Positions 1 to 7,353 of a DNA stretch of 22,433 nt are shown one piece after another. The stretch is taken from assembly GCA_023386495.1 (NCBI GenBank), contig JAEWJS010000037.1, positions 1 to 22,433 on the forward strand, in the 5' to 3' direction. The stretch comes from Bacillota bacterium (GTDB lineage Bacteria; Bacillota; Bacilli; Paenibacillales; Paenibacillaceae). The notes beneath the pieces are model-generated. The model worked only from the letters and a program-made list of their open reading frames with translations, was not told the DNA's origin and made no database searches. The translations under genes were made by a program, and so were the position numbers. Position 1 is the first letter of the stretch. Each line of letters begins with the position of its first letter.

Positions 1-714
1 GGGCCCTGAAGCGGCAGCGACGCCTGCCGCCGCGGCTGCGCCGGCAACGCGCCCCGCCGCCCGGCGCGCGGAAGCATCCGCCCAATCCTCGGGCGGCGCG
101 GCCAAGCGCGCATACACGAGCGCGAGACGCCACAGCGGCATCGCGTAGCCGGGCAGCCCGCAGCCGTCTCGCACTCGGCCCACCGCGCCTTCGCCGATGC
201 CCGCGAACTCGGCCATCCGCCGCAGCAGTTCCCGCTGCACGGGATGGTCCGGCTTCGTGTAACCGGCGAGCGGCAGATTATACTGCTTGCATATGGCGAG
301 GAGCCCGATGTGTATGGCAACGCACGGATGCGCATGCTCCCGGTCCTGCCGGACATGCGGATTGATCGCTTCCTCGGGAACACCTGTACTCGCCGATAGC
401 TGCGCCGCGACAGCCGCCCGGTCATCGTCGTTCAGCATCCCTGCCAGCGCCGCCACCGTCCGTTCATCGTATGCGTCGCTCTCCCGAAGACCGGCCAGCA
501 GCACATGAACCGCTTGAACCGGCATCGCCATCGCGCGCAGCAGCGTCATCCAGCCGGGATCGCCCGCCCAGGCAATCAGCCGCCCGTCGGAATTGACGAC
601 GGCCGCATGGCCGGCATGCACATATTCCGCCCATTCTCCTCGCGTGCTGACAGCCAATTGCTCGCCCTTTGGACGCACAGCCGCCCTTCTTGCTTCCTCC
701 CGCTCAATTCCCAT
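1..714 (-). CDS. Asparaginase II family protein, catalytically degenerate, partial (C-terminus beyond window)
   Basis: The reading frame is open from an ATG at 714 to the left edge, giving 238 residues with no stop. An AGGTGG ribosome binding site lies about 8 nt upstream of the ATG. The fold signature is that of the Asparaginase_II family (PF06089, Rhizobium etli type): a GHAAVVNSDGRLIAWAGDP stretch near residues 35-53, HPCVAIHIGLLA at 129-140, GYTKPDHPVQ at 151-160 and DGCGLP at 183-188. In active members the first block continues into RSxxKP, which supplies the Ser-Lys catalytic pair; here it is RAMAMP (60-65). The family HNCSGKH motif is HPCVAIH here, so the cysteine and final histidine remain but the lysine is gone. 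The usual SHSGE motif is also unrecognisable near residues 90-98. The protein is therefore probably not a working asparaginase, although the fold and both metal-site cysteines look preserved. An Ala-rich stretch occupies 216-238. Family assignment is fairly sure; the function is unknown. Confidence 0.75.
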   Translation of the reverse strand, partial: MGIEREEARRAAVRPKGEQLAVSTRGEWAEYVHAGHAAVVNSDGRLIAWAGDPGWMTLLRAMAMPVQAVHVLLAGLRESDAYDERTVAALAGMLNDDDRAAVAAQLSASTGVPEEAINPHVRQDREHAHPCVAIHIGLLAICKQYNLPLAGYTKPDHPVQRELLRRMAEFAGIGEGAVGRVRDGCGLPGYAMPLWRLALVYARLAAPPEDWADASARRAAGRVAGAAAAAGVAAASGP

Positions 715-873
715 TCCGTCACCCACCTTTTACCGAATGATCACGAAACTTATCGGGAAGCGAACCCAACGTCGAATCACTCTAGTCTATTCGAGTGTGC
801 CGGGAATCAGCATCGCTTGTTGCGATAGACGCATTATGCAGGCCTCTCCTTCGTCGGCTCCATGGCGAATAGA

Positions 874-895
874 CCGAGCGCATGCATGCGCTCGG
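874..895 (-). terminator. Perfect 22-bp palindrome, possible terminator of the YflT-like gene
   Basis: The arms CCGAGCGCATG and CATGCGCTCGG are exact inverse complements. The dyad starts 22 nt downstream of the stop of the minus-strand stress gene. On that strand the hairpin is followed by TCTATTCG, a poor U-tract, so termination is plausible but not strong. It could equally be a protein site, because the dyad has no built-in loop. Confidence 0.4.
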
Positions 896-917
896 CTGCT
901 CTAGCCGCCTAGACCGA

Positions 918-1433
918 TTACACCAATTCCCTCGCCCCGCAGCCGTGCATCACTTCTTCCGCTGCCGACTGCCGCGCGTCTGCGCCTTGCTCGTGCTCCG
1001 CCGCGACGAGGTACCGACCTTCGTTCAGCGCCTCCGTGCAGATGGCCCCCGCATGATCCCCTACCCCAAGCGCATGGAGCGCACTCGACATCTCCTGCCC
1101 CTCTCGATTCCAGTTCCAAGCGAACGCCCCTGCCGGGAAAATCGTCGAAGCCGTGTAAGTCGTCACGCCGGCCGCGCCGACGCCAGGCGATGCGCTCGCT
1201 CCCCCGATATAGCCGCCCGGGAACGTATCGAGCGGTCCCTCGTCCTTGCGCGTCTCGACCAGATCATTGAGCTCATCGACATGGACGTCCGTCTCGTTCT
1301 CTATTCTTCTCGAAGACTCGTAATCCTTAGCCAGCACGTGCAATTGCTCGCGGCGGAAACCTGCCTGCTCCAGCTTCTGCACCGCTTCGATGGCTTGCTC
1401 CTGCGTATCGAATATTCCGATTATTCGCGGCAT
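918..1433 (-). CDS. General stress protein with YflT domain
   Basis: The 171-residue product begins MPRIIGIFDTQEQAIEAVQK and matches the YflT/general stress protein 17M domain (PF11181) over roughly its first 110 residues. The domain pattern is a short beta strand, a helix that pairs with 'EQAIEAVQKLEQAGF', and a central Gly/Ala-rich hydrophobic stretch (about 85-115). I chose the start at 1433 because GGGAGG sits 7 nt upstream of it; an ATG two codons earlier (1439) almost touches the ribosome binding site. B. subtilis YflT is part of the sigma-B general stress regulon, and this gene is divergent from the rsbV-rsbW-sigB operon, so sigma-B control is likely by context. I could not find a clean sigma-B promoter in the divergent gap. 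Biochemical function is unknown for the family. Confidence 0.8.
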   Translation of the reverse strand: MPRIIGIFDTQEQAIEAVQKLEQAGFRREQLHVLAKDYESSRRIENETDVHVDELNDLVETRKDEGPLDTFPGGYIGGASASPGVGAAGVTTYTASTIFPAGAFAWNWNREGQEMSSALHALGVGDHAGAICTEALNEGRYLVAAEHEQGADARQSAAEEVMHGCGARELV

Positions 1434-1683
1434 TTTCATTCCTCCCTTATCTGCTCTACCGTCATTATGCCCGTCTCGCTGCTCTTTCACCCGTTCCCGT
1501 ACGCGGCATCCGCTCCATTAACCACGGACAAGTGTCGAACGATGTCATGCCGTGATTCATTCGCAAGCAGTCTGGTTAAGAAGAGAAAGATTCAGTACAA
1601 TGAGCAATGAGCAAGCATATACCTGCGGCAGGCGCACGACCTCACAGCTGCCGAGGGAGTCACACATGTCGGGAGAGGAAACC

Positions 1684-2013
1684 ATGAAGCAGCCTGAAAA
1701 AATTCAATTACGGACGGAGCAGACAGATACGACGTACACGGTCTATGTCAGCGGCGAGCTTGATCTGGAGGTCGCCTCGCAGATGCGCGCTGCCATGGCC
1801 CCGCTGGTTGAGAGCACGGACAGAGCGCTGGTACTGAATCTCCGGGATCTCCAATACATAGACAGCACCGGCATCGGCATTCTCGTCTCCGTGCTGAAGG
1901 CCAGGCATGCCAGACAGATGCCGTTCTACGTCGAAGCCATCCCCCCGGGCATTCGGAAGCTGTTCGATATGACCGGCATTACCCCTTACATCACGAAGCA
2001 AGCGCACGAATGA
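1684..2013 (+). CDS. rsbV: Anti-sigma-B factor antagonist RsbV (STAS domain)
   Basis: The product has 109 residues, the same length as B. subtilis RsbV. It is a single STAS domain with VSGELDLEVA (22-31) and the phospho-acceptor motif YIDSTGIGILV, in which Ser61 is the residue expected to be phosphorylated by RsbW. Unphosphorylated RsbV binds RsbW and frees sigma-B. The start at 1684 is preceded by GGAGAGGA at good spacing. An alternative in-frame ATG at 1666 (after GAGGGAG) would add six residues; the choice is uncertain, but 1684 matches family length. It is the first gene of rsbV-rsbW-sigB, with an 82-nt gap to rsbW. The likely phosphatase partner is the receiver-PP2C protein at 4566-5753. 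Confidence 0.92.
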   Translation: MKQPEKIQLRTEQTDTTYTVYVSGELDLEVASQMRAAMAPLVESTDRALVLNLRDLQYIDSTGIGILVSVLKARHARQMPFYVEAIPPGIRKLFDMTGITPYITKQAHE

Positions 2014-2021
2014 CCATGGAA

Positions 2022-2061
2022 AGCCGGCCGTTCCCGCTCCTGCTCCAGGAAGCGACCGGCT
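2022..2061 (+). other. Stem-loop in the rsbV-rsbW gap
   Basis: AGCCGG with a following CG-TTCC pairs with GGAAGCG-CCGGCT across a 13-nt loop, giving about 12 pairs with one mismatch and one bulge. It starts 8 nt after the rsbV stop and ends 34 nt before the rsbW start, and has no U-tract. It could stabilise or punctuate the transcript between the two partner-switch genes; this is inference. Confidence 0.45.
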
Positions 2062-2095
2062 GATACGAACTAGAAAGGATCGAGGATGACATGCA

Positions 2096-2578
2096 ATGGA
2101 AGTAACCGACGAAATAGTAACGCTTCGCGTTCCGGCATCCGCAGAATACGTAGATCTCGTTCGGGTAACCCTCTATGGCATTGCCGCTAAGATGGGATTC
2201 TCTTATGAAGAAATCGAAGATATGAAGGTCGCAGTCTCGGAGGCTTGCAACAACGCGGTGCTTCACGCTTACGGCAGTCCGCCTGCCGGCCATACCGCCC
2301 AAGCGCCTGATCGTCCCCTCCTCGTGGAGGTTCGCTTCATCAAGCGGCAGGATGCGCTCTCGATTGTCGTCAAGGACAACGGGCAGAGCTTTGACGCGCG
2401 CGGCCAGGCCAAGCAGCCCTCTCCGCTGGAGAGCGGCCAATCCATAGACGAGCTGCATGTAGGCGGATTAGGCCTCTATCTCATGCAAGCGTTAATGGAC
2501 CATGTGGAGGTGCACAGCGGTTCCGGCACCGAAGTCATCTTGACCAAAAGATTGGGCCGAGGTGAAGAGACCGTATGA
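2096..2578 (+). CDS. rsbW: Anti-sigma-B factor / serine-protein kinase RsbW
   Basis: The product has 160 residues, identical in length to B. subtilis RsbW. It is a GHKL-family ATPase: the N box is SEACNNAVLHAY (48-59, Glu49 and Asn53 expected in catalysis and Mg binding), the G1 box is VKDNGQSFD (92-100) and the G2 box is GGLGLYLM (123-130). RsbW holds sigma-B inactive and phosphorylates RsbV on Ser61. Its start follows a GAGGATG site at about 10 nt. The 3' end overlaps the sigB start by four bases (ATGA), so the anti-sigma factor and its sigma factor are probably translationally coupled, which keeps their ratio fixed. An extra loop of about 10 residues (GSPPAGHTAQAPDR, 60-73) lies between the N and G1 boxes compared with the B. 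subtilis protein as I recall it. Confidence 0.93.
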   Translation: MEVTDEIVTLRVPASAEYVDLVRVTLYGIAAKMGFSYEEIEDMKVAVSEACNNAVLHAYGSPPAGHTAQAPDRPLLVEVRFIKRQDALSIVVKDNGQSFDARGQAKQPSPLESGQSIDELHVGGLGLYLMQALMDHVEVHSGSGTEVILTKRLGRGEETV

Positions 2579-3354
2579 GCACGCAGCCCGCGAATCAACC
2601 GTCCAAGGAGCCGACGTCGCTGATCATGGCTTATCAGGCCAATCCGACGAACGACCTGGCGACCCGACTCATCGAGCAATACGAACCGATGGTGCGCATG
2701 GCAGCGGGCAAAATTTCCAGGAACCGACCCGATTTATACGAGGACCTGTATCAAGTCGGCCAGATGGCCTTGCTGCGATTGTTCGCGCAATACGATGCCG
2801 AAGTCGGCGTACAATTCGAGCCCTATGCCATGAAGAGCATCATCGGTCACATGAAAAATTATTTGCGCGATAAATCTTGGTATGTACAGGTCCCGCGCCG
2901 GATCAAGGAGAAGGGCATCATCGTGCAGCAGGCGATCGACGAGCTTACGGTCAAGCACGAGAAATCGCCGAACGTCCACGAGATCGCGAGCCATCTCGAG
3001 CTTACCTACGAGGAGACGCTTGAGATCTTAGCCGGCAGAGACCTGTACCACTACGTATCCCTCGACACGCCGATATCCGAAGAAGACAATTCGACCACGT
3101 TAGGCGAATTAATCGGCTCCAGGGCGGATGAATACGATTCGATCGACAACAAGCTCGACCTGCAGTCCGCCATGGCGAGACTGAAGGCGGAGGAGCGCCA
3201 AGTGCTGGAGCTCGTATTCGACCGCGGCCTGCCGCAGCGCACGATCGCCGACCTGCTCGGCGTATCGCAGATGAGCATCTCGCGCATCCAGAAGCGGGCG
3301 ATCGATAAGCTGAAGCATCTGCTTGCGGACGATGCGCTGAACGAACCTGAATAA
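2575..3354 (+). CDS. sigB: RNA polymerase sigma factor SigB (general stress)
   Basis: The product is 259 residues, close to the 262 of B. subtilis SigB. Region 2 spans about 30-100, with the core-binding/-10 segment DLYQVGQMALLRLFAQYD (57-74). Region 3 lies around VQVPRRIKEKG (104-114). Region 4 ends in a helix-turn-helix at LPQRTIADLLGVSQMSISRIQKR (219-241) that reads the -35 element. The start overlaps the rsbW stop (ATGA). The operon ends here with a terminator; there is no rsbX phosphatase gene behind it. The flanking RsbV/RsbW lengths and motifs favour SigB over the related sporulation factor SigF. Confidence 0.9.
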   Translation: MSTQPANQPSKEPTSLIMAYQANPTNDLATRLIEQYEPMVRMAAGKISRNRPDLYEDLYQVGQMALLRLFAQYDAEVGVQFEPYAMKSIIGHMKNYLRDKSWYVQVPRRIKEKGIIVQQAIDELTVKHEKSPNVHEIASHLELTYEETLEILAGRDLYHYVSLDTPISEEDNSTTLGELIGSRADEYDSIDNKLDLQSAMARLKAEERQVLELVFDRGLPQRTIADLLGVSQMSISRIQKRAIDKLKHLLADDALNEPE

Positions 3355-3386
3355 GGCCTCGCGACGGTTGTGCGCGCAGGCCTTTT
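3353..3386 (+). terminator. Intrinsic terminator of rsbV-rsbW-sigB
   Basis: The sigB stop codon is followed at once by AAGGCCT-CGCG and, after a short loop, CGCG-C-AGGCCTTTT. The stem is about 10 pairs and ends in a run of four U residues. Confidence 0.7.
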
Positions 3387-3397
3387 CAGAGTATGAT
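3368..3397 (+). promoter_or_regulatory. Weak candidate promoter for the CorA-like gene
   Basis: TTGTGC (3368-3373) and TATGAT (3392-3397) are separated by 18 nt. The -35 match is poor and overlaps the terminator hairpin. A promoter is expected here because the upstream operon terminates, but the exact site is a guess. Confidence 0.3.
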
Positions 3398-3457
3398 GGA
3401 CGTATTATGGGAGCAGGAACGGACACAATGTTCACGCTGAGCGAAGGGAGGGTGCCG

Positions 3458-4573
3458 ATGAATCATCGCATGCTGCGCTATCCGGCTGATTGGGAATGGC
3501 ATATGCTGACCGGAGCAGACCTGGGCGCAATGGATGCCGACGAGTTGACGTCGCTGAAGAGACAGCTTCCGGGCTGCGCGGAGTGGCTCGATGCGAGCCT
3601 GTCGAGAGCGGAAGGCCATGTCACGATCGCGGAGCTGGCAGAGGGCGAAGACGCGGTGTACGGCACCCTGCTGATCCAGCTGTCTGAGGATGACCATGAC
3701 GTGGAGCCGCTGCATTATTGGGTCACCGCCAAGCGCGTTGTCACGCTGCAGCGAGACCTGCGCTTCACGCTGCGGCTGCAGCGCTCGCCGTGGGAGGACA
3801 AGCTGGGGCGCTGCCGGAACGCGCTGGAAGCATTCGCGGTCATGCTCAGCGGGGCAATGGAGCCGCTGCATAACGGCCTAGACGCGTTCGAGCTGCGATT
3901 AAGCGAGCTCGAGCACACGATGCGCTATCGGAACCGGTCCGACCTCCTGAACATTATCGTCGATCGCCGGTACGAACTGCTCCACTGGAGCCATCATTAT
4001 ATCGCGATTAAGGAGCTCGAAGGCTCGCTTAAGGAAGCGTTCATGGATACCTTGACGGACAGCGAGGGCTACCGCAAGCTTGCCTATCGGATGGAGAGAG
4101 TCTCGGACGTGCTCGAGCATTACGCGGGGGAGATCGACACGCTCATCTCGATGGATGAAGCGATCACGACGTTTCGGGGCAACGATATTATGAAGACGCT
4201 GACGATCTGGACGGTGCTGTTCATGCCGGCTACCGTGATCGGCGCGCTATGGGGCATGAATCTTACGCCGCTGCCATGGGCAAGGGAGCCTTGGGGCTTC
4301 GCCTCGTTATGCGGCTTCGTCGTCATCGTCACGCTCCTCATCTACTTATGGCTATGGCGCAAAGGTTGGACCGGCGACATCGTTCACGCCCGCAAGCGCA
4401 GACGCAGCCTGCTCGCGCCGGAGGCGGGCGAGCGGGAAGCACGCGCGCGGACAGCCATGCCGCCTCGCAAGAAGCGGGAGATCGCCGCAATCAGCGAGCC
4501 GCCGCAGTCGACCCAGACTCATCAAGCTGCGCTTCCGAGCAGGAGCAGGACGTCTCGCCGTCCTTCTACGTAG
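3458..4573 (+). CDS. CorA-family divalent-cation transporter with long basic tail
   Basis: The 371-residue product has an N-terminal cytoplasmic domain (1-245) ending in a long charged helix. It then has two C-terminal membrane segments: about 248-265, followed by the signature GMN (266-268), and about 281-300. CorA proteins form pentameric Mg2+/Co2+ channels, and the GMN motif is the selectivity filter. The start at 3458 has AGGGAGG 6 nt upstream; ATGs at 3368 and 3428 lack a site. After the second membrane segment comes a roughly 70-residue tail rich in Arg, Lys, Ser and Pro (301-371). CorA proteins normally stop within a few residues of this point. The last codons overlap the convergent phosphatase gene by 8 bp. 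Substrate is inferred from family only. Confidence 0.85.
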   Translation: MNHRMLRYPADWEWHMLTGADLGAMDADELTSLKRQLPGCAEWLDASLSRAEGHVTIAELAEGEDAVYGTLLIQLSEDDHDVEPLHYWVTAKRVVTLQRDLRFTLRLQRSPWEDKLGRCRNALEAFAVMLSGAMEPLHNGLDAFELRLSELEHTMRYRNRSDLLNIIVDRRYELLHWSHHYIAIKELEGSLKEAFMDTLTDSEGYRKLAYRMERVSDVLEHYAGEIDTLISMDEAITTFRGNDIMKTLTIWTVLFMPATVIGALWGMNLTPLPWAREPWGFASLCGFVVIVTLLIYLWLWRKGWTGDIVHARKRRRSLLAPEAGEREARARTAMPPRKKREIAAISEPPQSTQTHQAALPSRSRTSRRPST

Positions 4574-5753
4574 CCGAAGGTCCCGCAGACGCGTGGATGT
4601 CTACCCACACCAAGCACTGGTCGTCCATACGTTCGGACTGTTCGGCCAGCTCGGTGAGGGGGGCCGTCCATTCCTGAGGCGGCCTGCTGCGGCTCAGTTC
4701 GGTCAGCTTATCGAATAGTCGTTCCAGACGCTCGCCCTCCGGCGCGTCCATCGCGTCGACGAATCCGTCCGTTACGAGCACGACGCGGTCTCCCTCCGAC
4801 AGTTCGATCCGGTGCTTCTCGATCTGCAGCTGGTCGAACATCCCGATGGCGGCGCAGCCGCCGGCCAGCCTTTCCGTGCTGCCGCCCTTTCGCATCACGA
4901 GCCCGGGCGGATGCCCGGCATTGACATATTCGAGCAACCCGCGCTTCACATCCACGACGAGATAGATTCCCGTGTAATAATATTGAATCAGCTGATCCGC
5001 GAATTGCAGCGACAGCGCCCTGCGATTCAATTCCTCCATGACCCGTTTCGGATCGACCAGCTGCACCATCGCTTCCTTCAGCACCGACGCGATAAACATG
5101 CATACGAGCGAAGAAGAGATGCCATGTCCCATCGCATCGATGACCGCAACGCCGTATCGGTCTTCGTCGATCCGATGCCAGGCATACAGATCCCCGGCCA
5201 GCACCTCCGAAGGGCAATAGATCGAACCGATCGACACGTTCGCCTCGTTAATCGGATTCGGCATCGCTGCCGCCTGCACGCCCCTGGCGAGCTGCAGCTC
5301 TTCGCTCAGCCTGCGATCCCTTTCCTTATGCCAGTCCTTCTCCTCCTTGAGCCGAAGCGCGACGCGAATGCGTGCCAACAGCTCAATCTTGTTGATCGGC
5401 TTCGTTACATAGTCGATCGCGCCGGCATCCAGCGCTTCGGCGAGCTTCTTCGAATCCCCGATCGCCGTCACCATAATGATCGGAATATCCCGAAGTCTGT
5501 CCGACTGCTGAATGGCCATGCAGGCCGATATGCCGTCGACCCGGGGCATCATCATGTCCAGCAGGATCAGATCGCAATCCGGCTCCGGCTTGGATCCGCA
5601 GCCTTCCTCTAGTCCTTCATCCGTCAATCCGAGCAGGCGGAACAGCTCGGTTCCCGACGACGCCGCCCGCACGTCCCAGTAACCGGCTCGCTTCAGCATC
5701 TCCTGGACGACCGTTACGTTCATCGGGTTGTCGTCTACGATTAGAATACGCAT
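4566..5753 (-). CDS. Response regulator-PP2C phosphatase, RsbY/RsbU-type sigma-B activator
   Basis: The 395-residue product has two parts. Residues 1-130 are a receiver with the acidic pair Asp7-Asp8, phospho-acceptor Asp66 in LILLDMMMP and Lys118 in YVTKP. A linker helix rich in charged residues (131-165) joins it to a SpoIIE/PP2C domain (about 170-388). All expected metal ligands are visible: AGDLY (Asp188), VIDAMGHG (Asp206), VTDGF (Asp329) and MDDQC (Asp377/378). Such enzymes remove phosphate from RsbV-P and so switch sigma-B on; the closest known layout is B. cereus RsbY, which is driven by the hybrid kinase RsbK. The gene lies 1.2 kb from sigB and converges on the CorA-like gene. The start has AGGAGATG 4-5 nt upstream. 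A short insertion (GLTDEGLEEGCGSKPEPDC, 42-60) lengthens the receiver. No partner kinase is in the window. RsbV as substrate is inferred from the neighbourhood. Confidence 0.85.
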   Translation of the reverse strand: MRILIVDDNPMNVTVVQEMLKRAGYWDVRAASSGTELFRLLGLTDEGLEEGCGSKPEPDCDLILLDMMMPRVDGISACMAIQQSDRLRDIPIIMVTAIGDSKKLAEALDAGAIDYVTKPINKIELLARIRVALRLKEEKDWHKERDRRLSEELQLARGVQAAAMPNPINEANVSIGSIYCPSEVLAGDLYAWHRIDEDRYGVAVIDAMGHGISSSLVCMFIASVLKEAMVQLVDPKRVMEELNRRALSLQFADQLIQYYYTGIYLVVDVKRGLLEYVNAGHPPGLVMRKGGSTERLAGGCAAIGMFDQLQIEKHRIELSEGDRVVLVTDGFVDAMDAPEGERLERLFDKLTELSRSRPPQEWTAPLTELAEQSERMDDQCLVWVDIHASAGPSAT

Positions 5754-5816
5754 GTTTCATCTCCTAGCAGCCCGCGTAGTCGCGAAGCCGATCTTGAAGC
5801 TTGTTCCTACCCGTTA

Positions 5817-5846
5817 ATCATCGTCCAATCGACGCGGCGCTGTCAA
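5817..5846 (-). promoter_or_regulatory. Sigma-A-type promoter for the receiver-PP2C gene
   Basis: On the minus strand a perfect -35 TTGACA (5841-5846) is followed after 18 nt by GATGAT (5817-5822). It lies about 65-90 nt upstream of the ATG at 5753. This suggests vegetative rather than sigma-B-dependent expression of the phosphatase. Confidence 0.55.
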
Positions 5847-5915
5847 CCGCTGATGGCCGGTATAGGCACTGTTAGCTAGTTACCCCCTCGGCTGCGTCAT
5901 GAATCAGTAGCAAGA

Positions 5916-5945
5916 GAAGCTCCAGCCAATAACGGCCGGAGCTTC
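5916..5945 (-). terminator. Intrinsic terminator of the GH1 beta-glucosidase gene
   Basis: GAAGCTCC (5916-5923) pairs exactly with GGAGCTTC (5938-5945), and GCC with GGC inside it, around a 6-nt loop. It lies directly after the minus-strand stop at 5951 and is followed on that strand by the pyrimidine stretch TCTT. Confidence 0.7.
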
Positions 5946-5950
5946 TTCGA

Positions 5951-7303
5951 TTAGACCTCGATATAATTGTTGCGCGCAAGCTTGCGGTACCAGCGGTAGC
6001 TGTCCTTCGGAATCCGCTCCTGCGTCTCGTAATCCACGTAGATCATGCCGAAGCGCATCGAATACCCGAATGCCCACTCGAAGTTGTCCATCAGCGACCA
6101 GCAATAATAGCCTTGGACGTTAACGCCGGATTCGATCGCGCGATTCACTTGCAGCACGTGCTTCTTCAGATACTCGACACGTCCCGCGTCATGAACCTGA
6201 CCGTCCGTGCCGGGAACGTCGTTGTAGCAGGCGCCGTTCTCCGTAATATAGATCGGGATGTCGCCATACTCTTCCTTAATGTAGGTGAGCACGTTGTACA
6301 AGCCCTGCGGGTAGATGTTCCAGCCGATATCGGTCTTGTCCCAGCCCATCGGCACTTCCTCGTAATGGAATTCGTCTCCGCCGTCCGGGTTGTAGCGGCC
6401 GATGCTGCCCGTATAGTAATTGATGCCGAGAAAATCGATCTTCGAACCGATCAGCTCCATATCGCCCGGCTCGATCTTCGGCTCCGCGCCGCCGATCTTC
6501 TTGAACCATTCGACCAGCCGCTCGGGATACTTGCCGGTCATGACCGGACGGAGGAACCACTCGTTCAGGTAACCCCTTCTCCGCCATGCCGCTTCGATAT
6601 CCGCTTCGCTCTGGCTGAACGGCTCTGCCCATTCCGTGTTCGGCGCCATGCCGATGCCGCCTTGGATGCCGAGCTCGCGGAACTTGCGGACCGTCTTGCC
6701 GTGCGCCACCATGACGTTATGCGCGACATCGATCGCCGTCTGCAGATCGCGAAGGCCTGGTGCGTGCGCGCCGATATAGTTCGACAAGAACGAGATGCAC
6801 CAAGGCTCATTGAAGGTTGCCCACAGCTTCACCTTGCCGTTAAGCGATTGGAATACCGTCTCCGCATAGCGGACAAAATGGTCGATCGTCGCGCGGTTGC
6901 CCCAGCCGCCTTGGTCCTGAAGCGTCTGCGGCAGGTCCCAGTGGTACAGCGTAACCATCGGCTCGATGCCGTTCATCAGCAGCTCGTCGATCAGGTTGTG
7001 GTAGAATTGCAAGCCCTTCTCGTTCACTGCGCCGGAGCCGTCCGGAATGATGCGCGGCCATGCAATCGAGAAGCGGTAAGACGTAATGCCCATCTCCTTC
7101 ATGCGCTTCACGTCTTCGGGATAGAGATGATACATATCGCAAGCCTCGTCGCCGTTATCCCCTTCGAATACTTTGCCCGGCACGCGGCAGAACGTATCCC
7201 AGATCGACAGGCCGCGGCCGTCCTCCTGATAAGCGCCTTCAACTTGAAATGCTGCCGTTGCGGCCCCCCATACGAAGCCCTTCGGAAATTGCACAATAGC
7301 CAA
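5951..7303 (-). CDS. bglA: Beta-glucosidase, glycoside hydrolase family 1
   Basis: The product has 450 residues, the usual size of bacterial GH1 enzymes, and strongly resembles Paenibacillus polymyxa BglA. Motifs in order are the N-terminal signature FVWGAATAAFQVEGA (10-24), acid/base Glu166 in TFNEP, the nucleophile Glu355 in ITENG, and the sugar-binding WSLMDNFEW near the C-terminus. It hydrolyses beta-linked glucosides or cello-oligosaccharides in the cytoplasm, with retention of configuration. There is no signal peptide and no phospho-sugar PTS partner next to it, which favours a simple beta-glucosidase over a 6-phospho enzyme. The start codon is TTG at 7303, with AAAGGAG 9 nt upstream; no ATG or better start fits the family N-terminus. 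A dyad at 7354-7381 sits in its leader or promoter region. It is monocistronic. Confidence 0.93.
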   Translation of the reverse strand: MAIVQFPKGFVWGAATAAFQVEGAYQEDGRGLSIWDTFCRVPGKVFEGDNGDEACDMYHLYPEDVKRMKEMGITSYRFSIAWPRIIPDGSGAVNEKGLQFYHNLIDELLMNGIEPMVTLYHWDLPQTLQDQGGWGNRATIDHFVRYAETVFQSLNGKVKLWATFNEPWCISFLSNYIGAHAPGLRDLQTAIDVAHNVMVAHGKTVRKFRELGIQGGIGMAPNTEWAEPFSQSEADIEAAWRRRGYLNEWFLRPVMTGKYPERLVEWFKKIGGAEPKIEPGDMELIGSKIDFLGINYYTGSIGRYNPDGGDEFHYEEVPMGWDKTDIGWNIYPQGLYNVLTYIKEEYGDIPIYITENGACYNDVPGTDGQVHDAGRVEYLKKHVLQVNRAIESGVNVQGYYCWSLMDNFEWAFGYSMRFGMIYVDYETQERIPKDSYRWYRKLARNNYIEV

Positions 7304-7353
7304 AACTAATCGCTCCTTTGAATGGATAGTGGTCGATCCCGCACGATCGGTGT

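Noticed and set aside
1440..1560. Sigma-B promoter for the YflT-like gene
   Set aside because: GGTTAA and GGGAAC occur on the minus strand but are 19 nt apart, too far for sigma-B (about 12-15).
1574..1601. Sigma-B-like promoter (GGTTAA then CAGTAC at 13 nt) or sigma-A -10 TACAAT upstream of rsbV
   Set aside because: The -35 is acceptable, but the -10 matches only three of six sigma-B positions and no -35 suits TACAAT. Autoregulation of the operon is likely from the family, but I cannot place the promoter.
882..1610. A 242-codon plus-strand frame over the YflT-like gene
   Set aside because: It overlaps fully with the minus-strand stress gene, which has a family match and a ribosome site; the plus frame has neither.
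6113..7309. A 398-codon open frame on the plus strand, antisense to the beta-glucosidase gene
   Set aside because: Composition is typical of a reverse-strand shadow, and the GH1 catalytic motifs on the minus strand leave no doubt about the coding strand.
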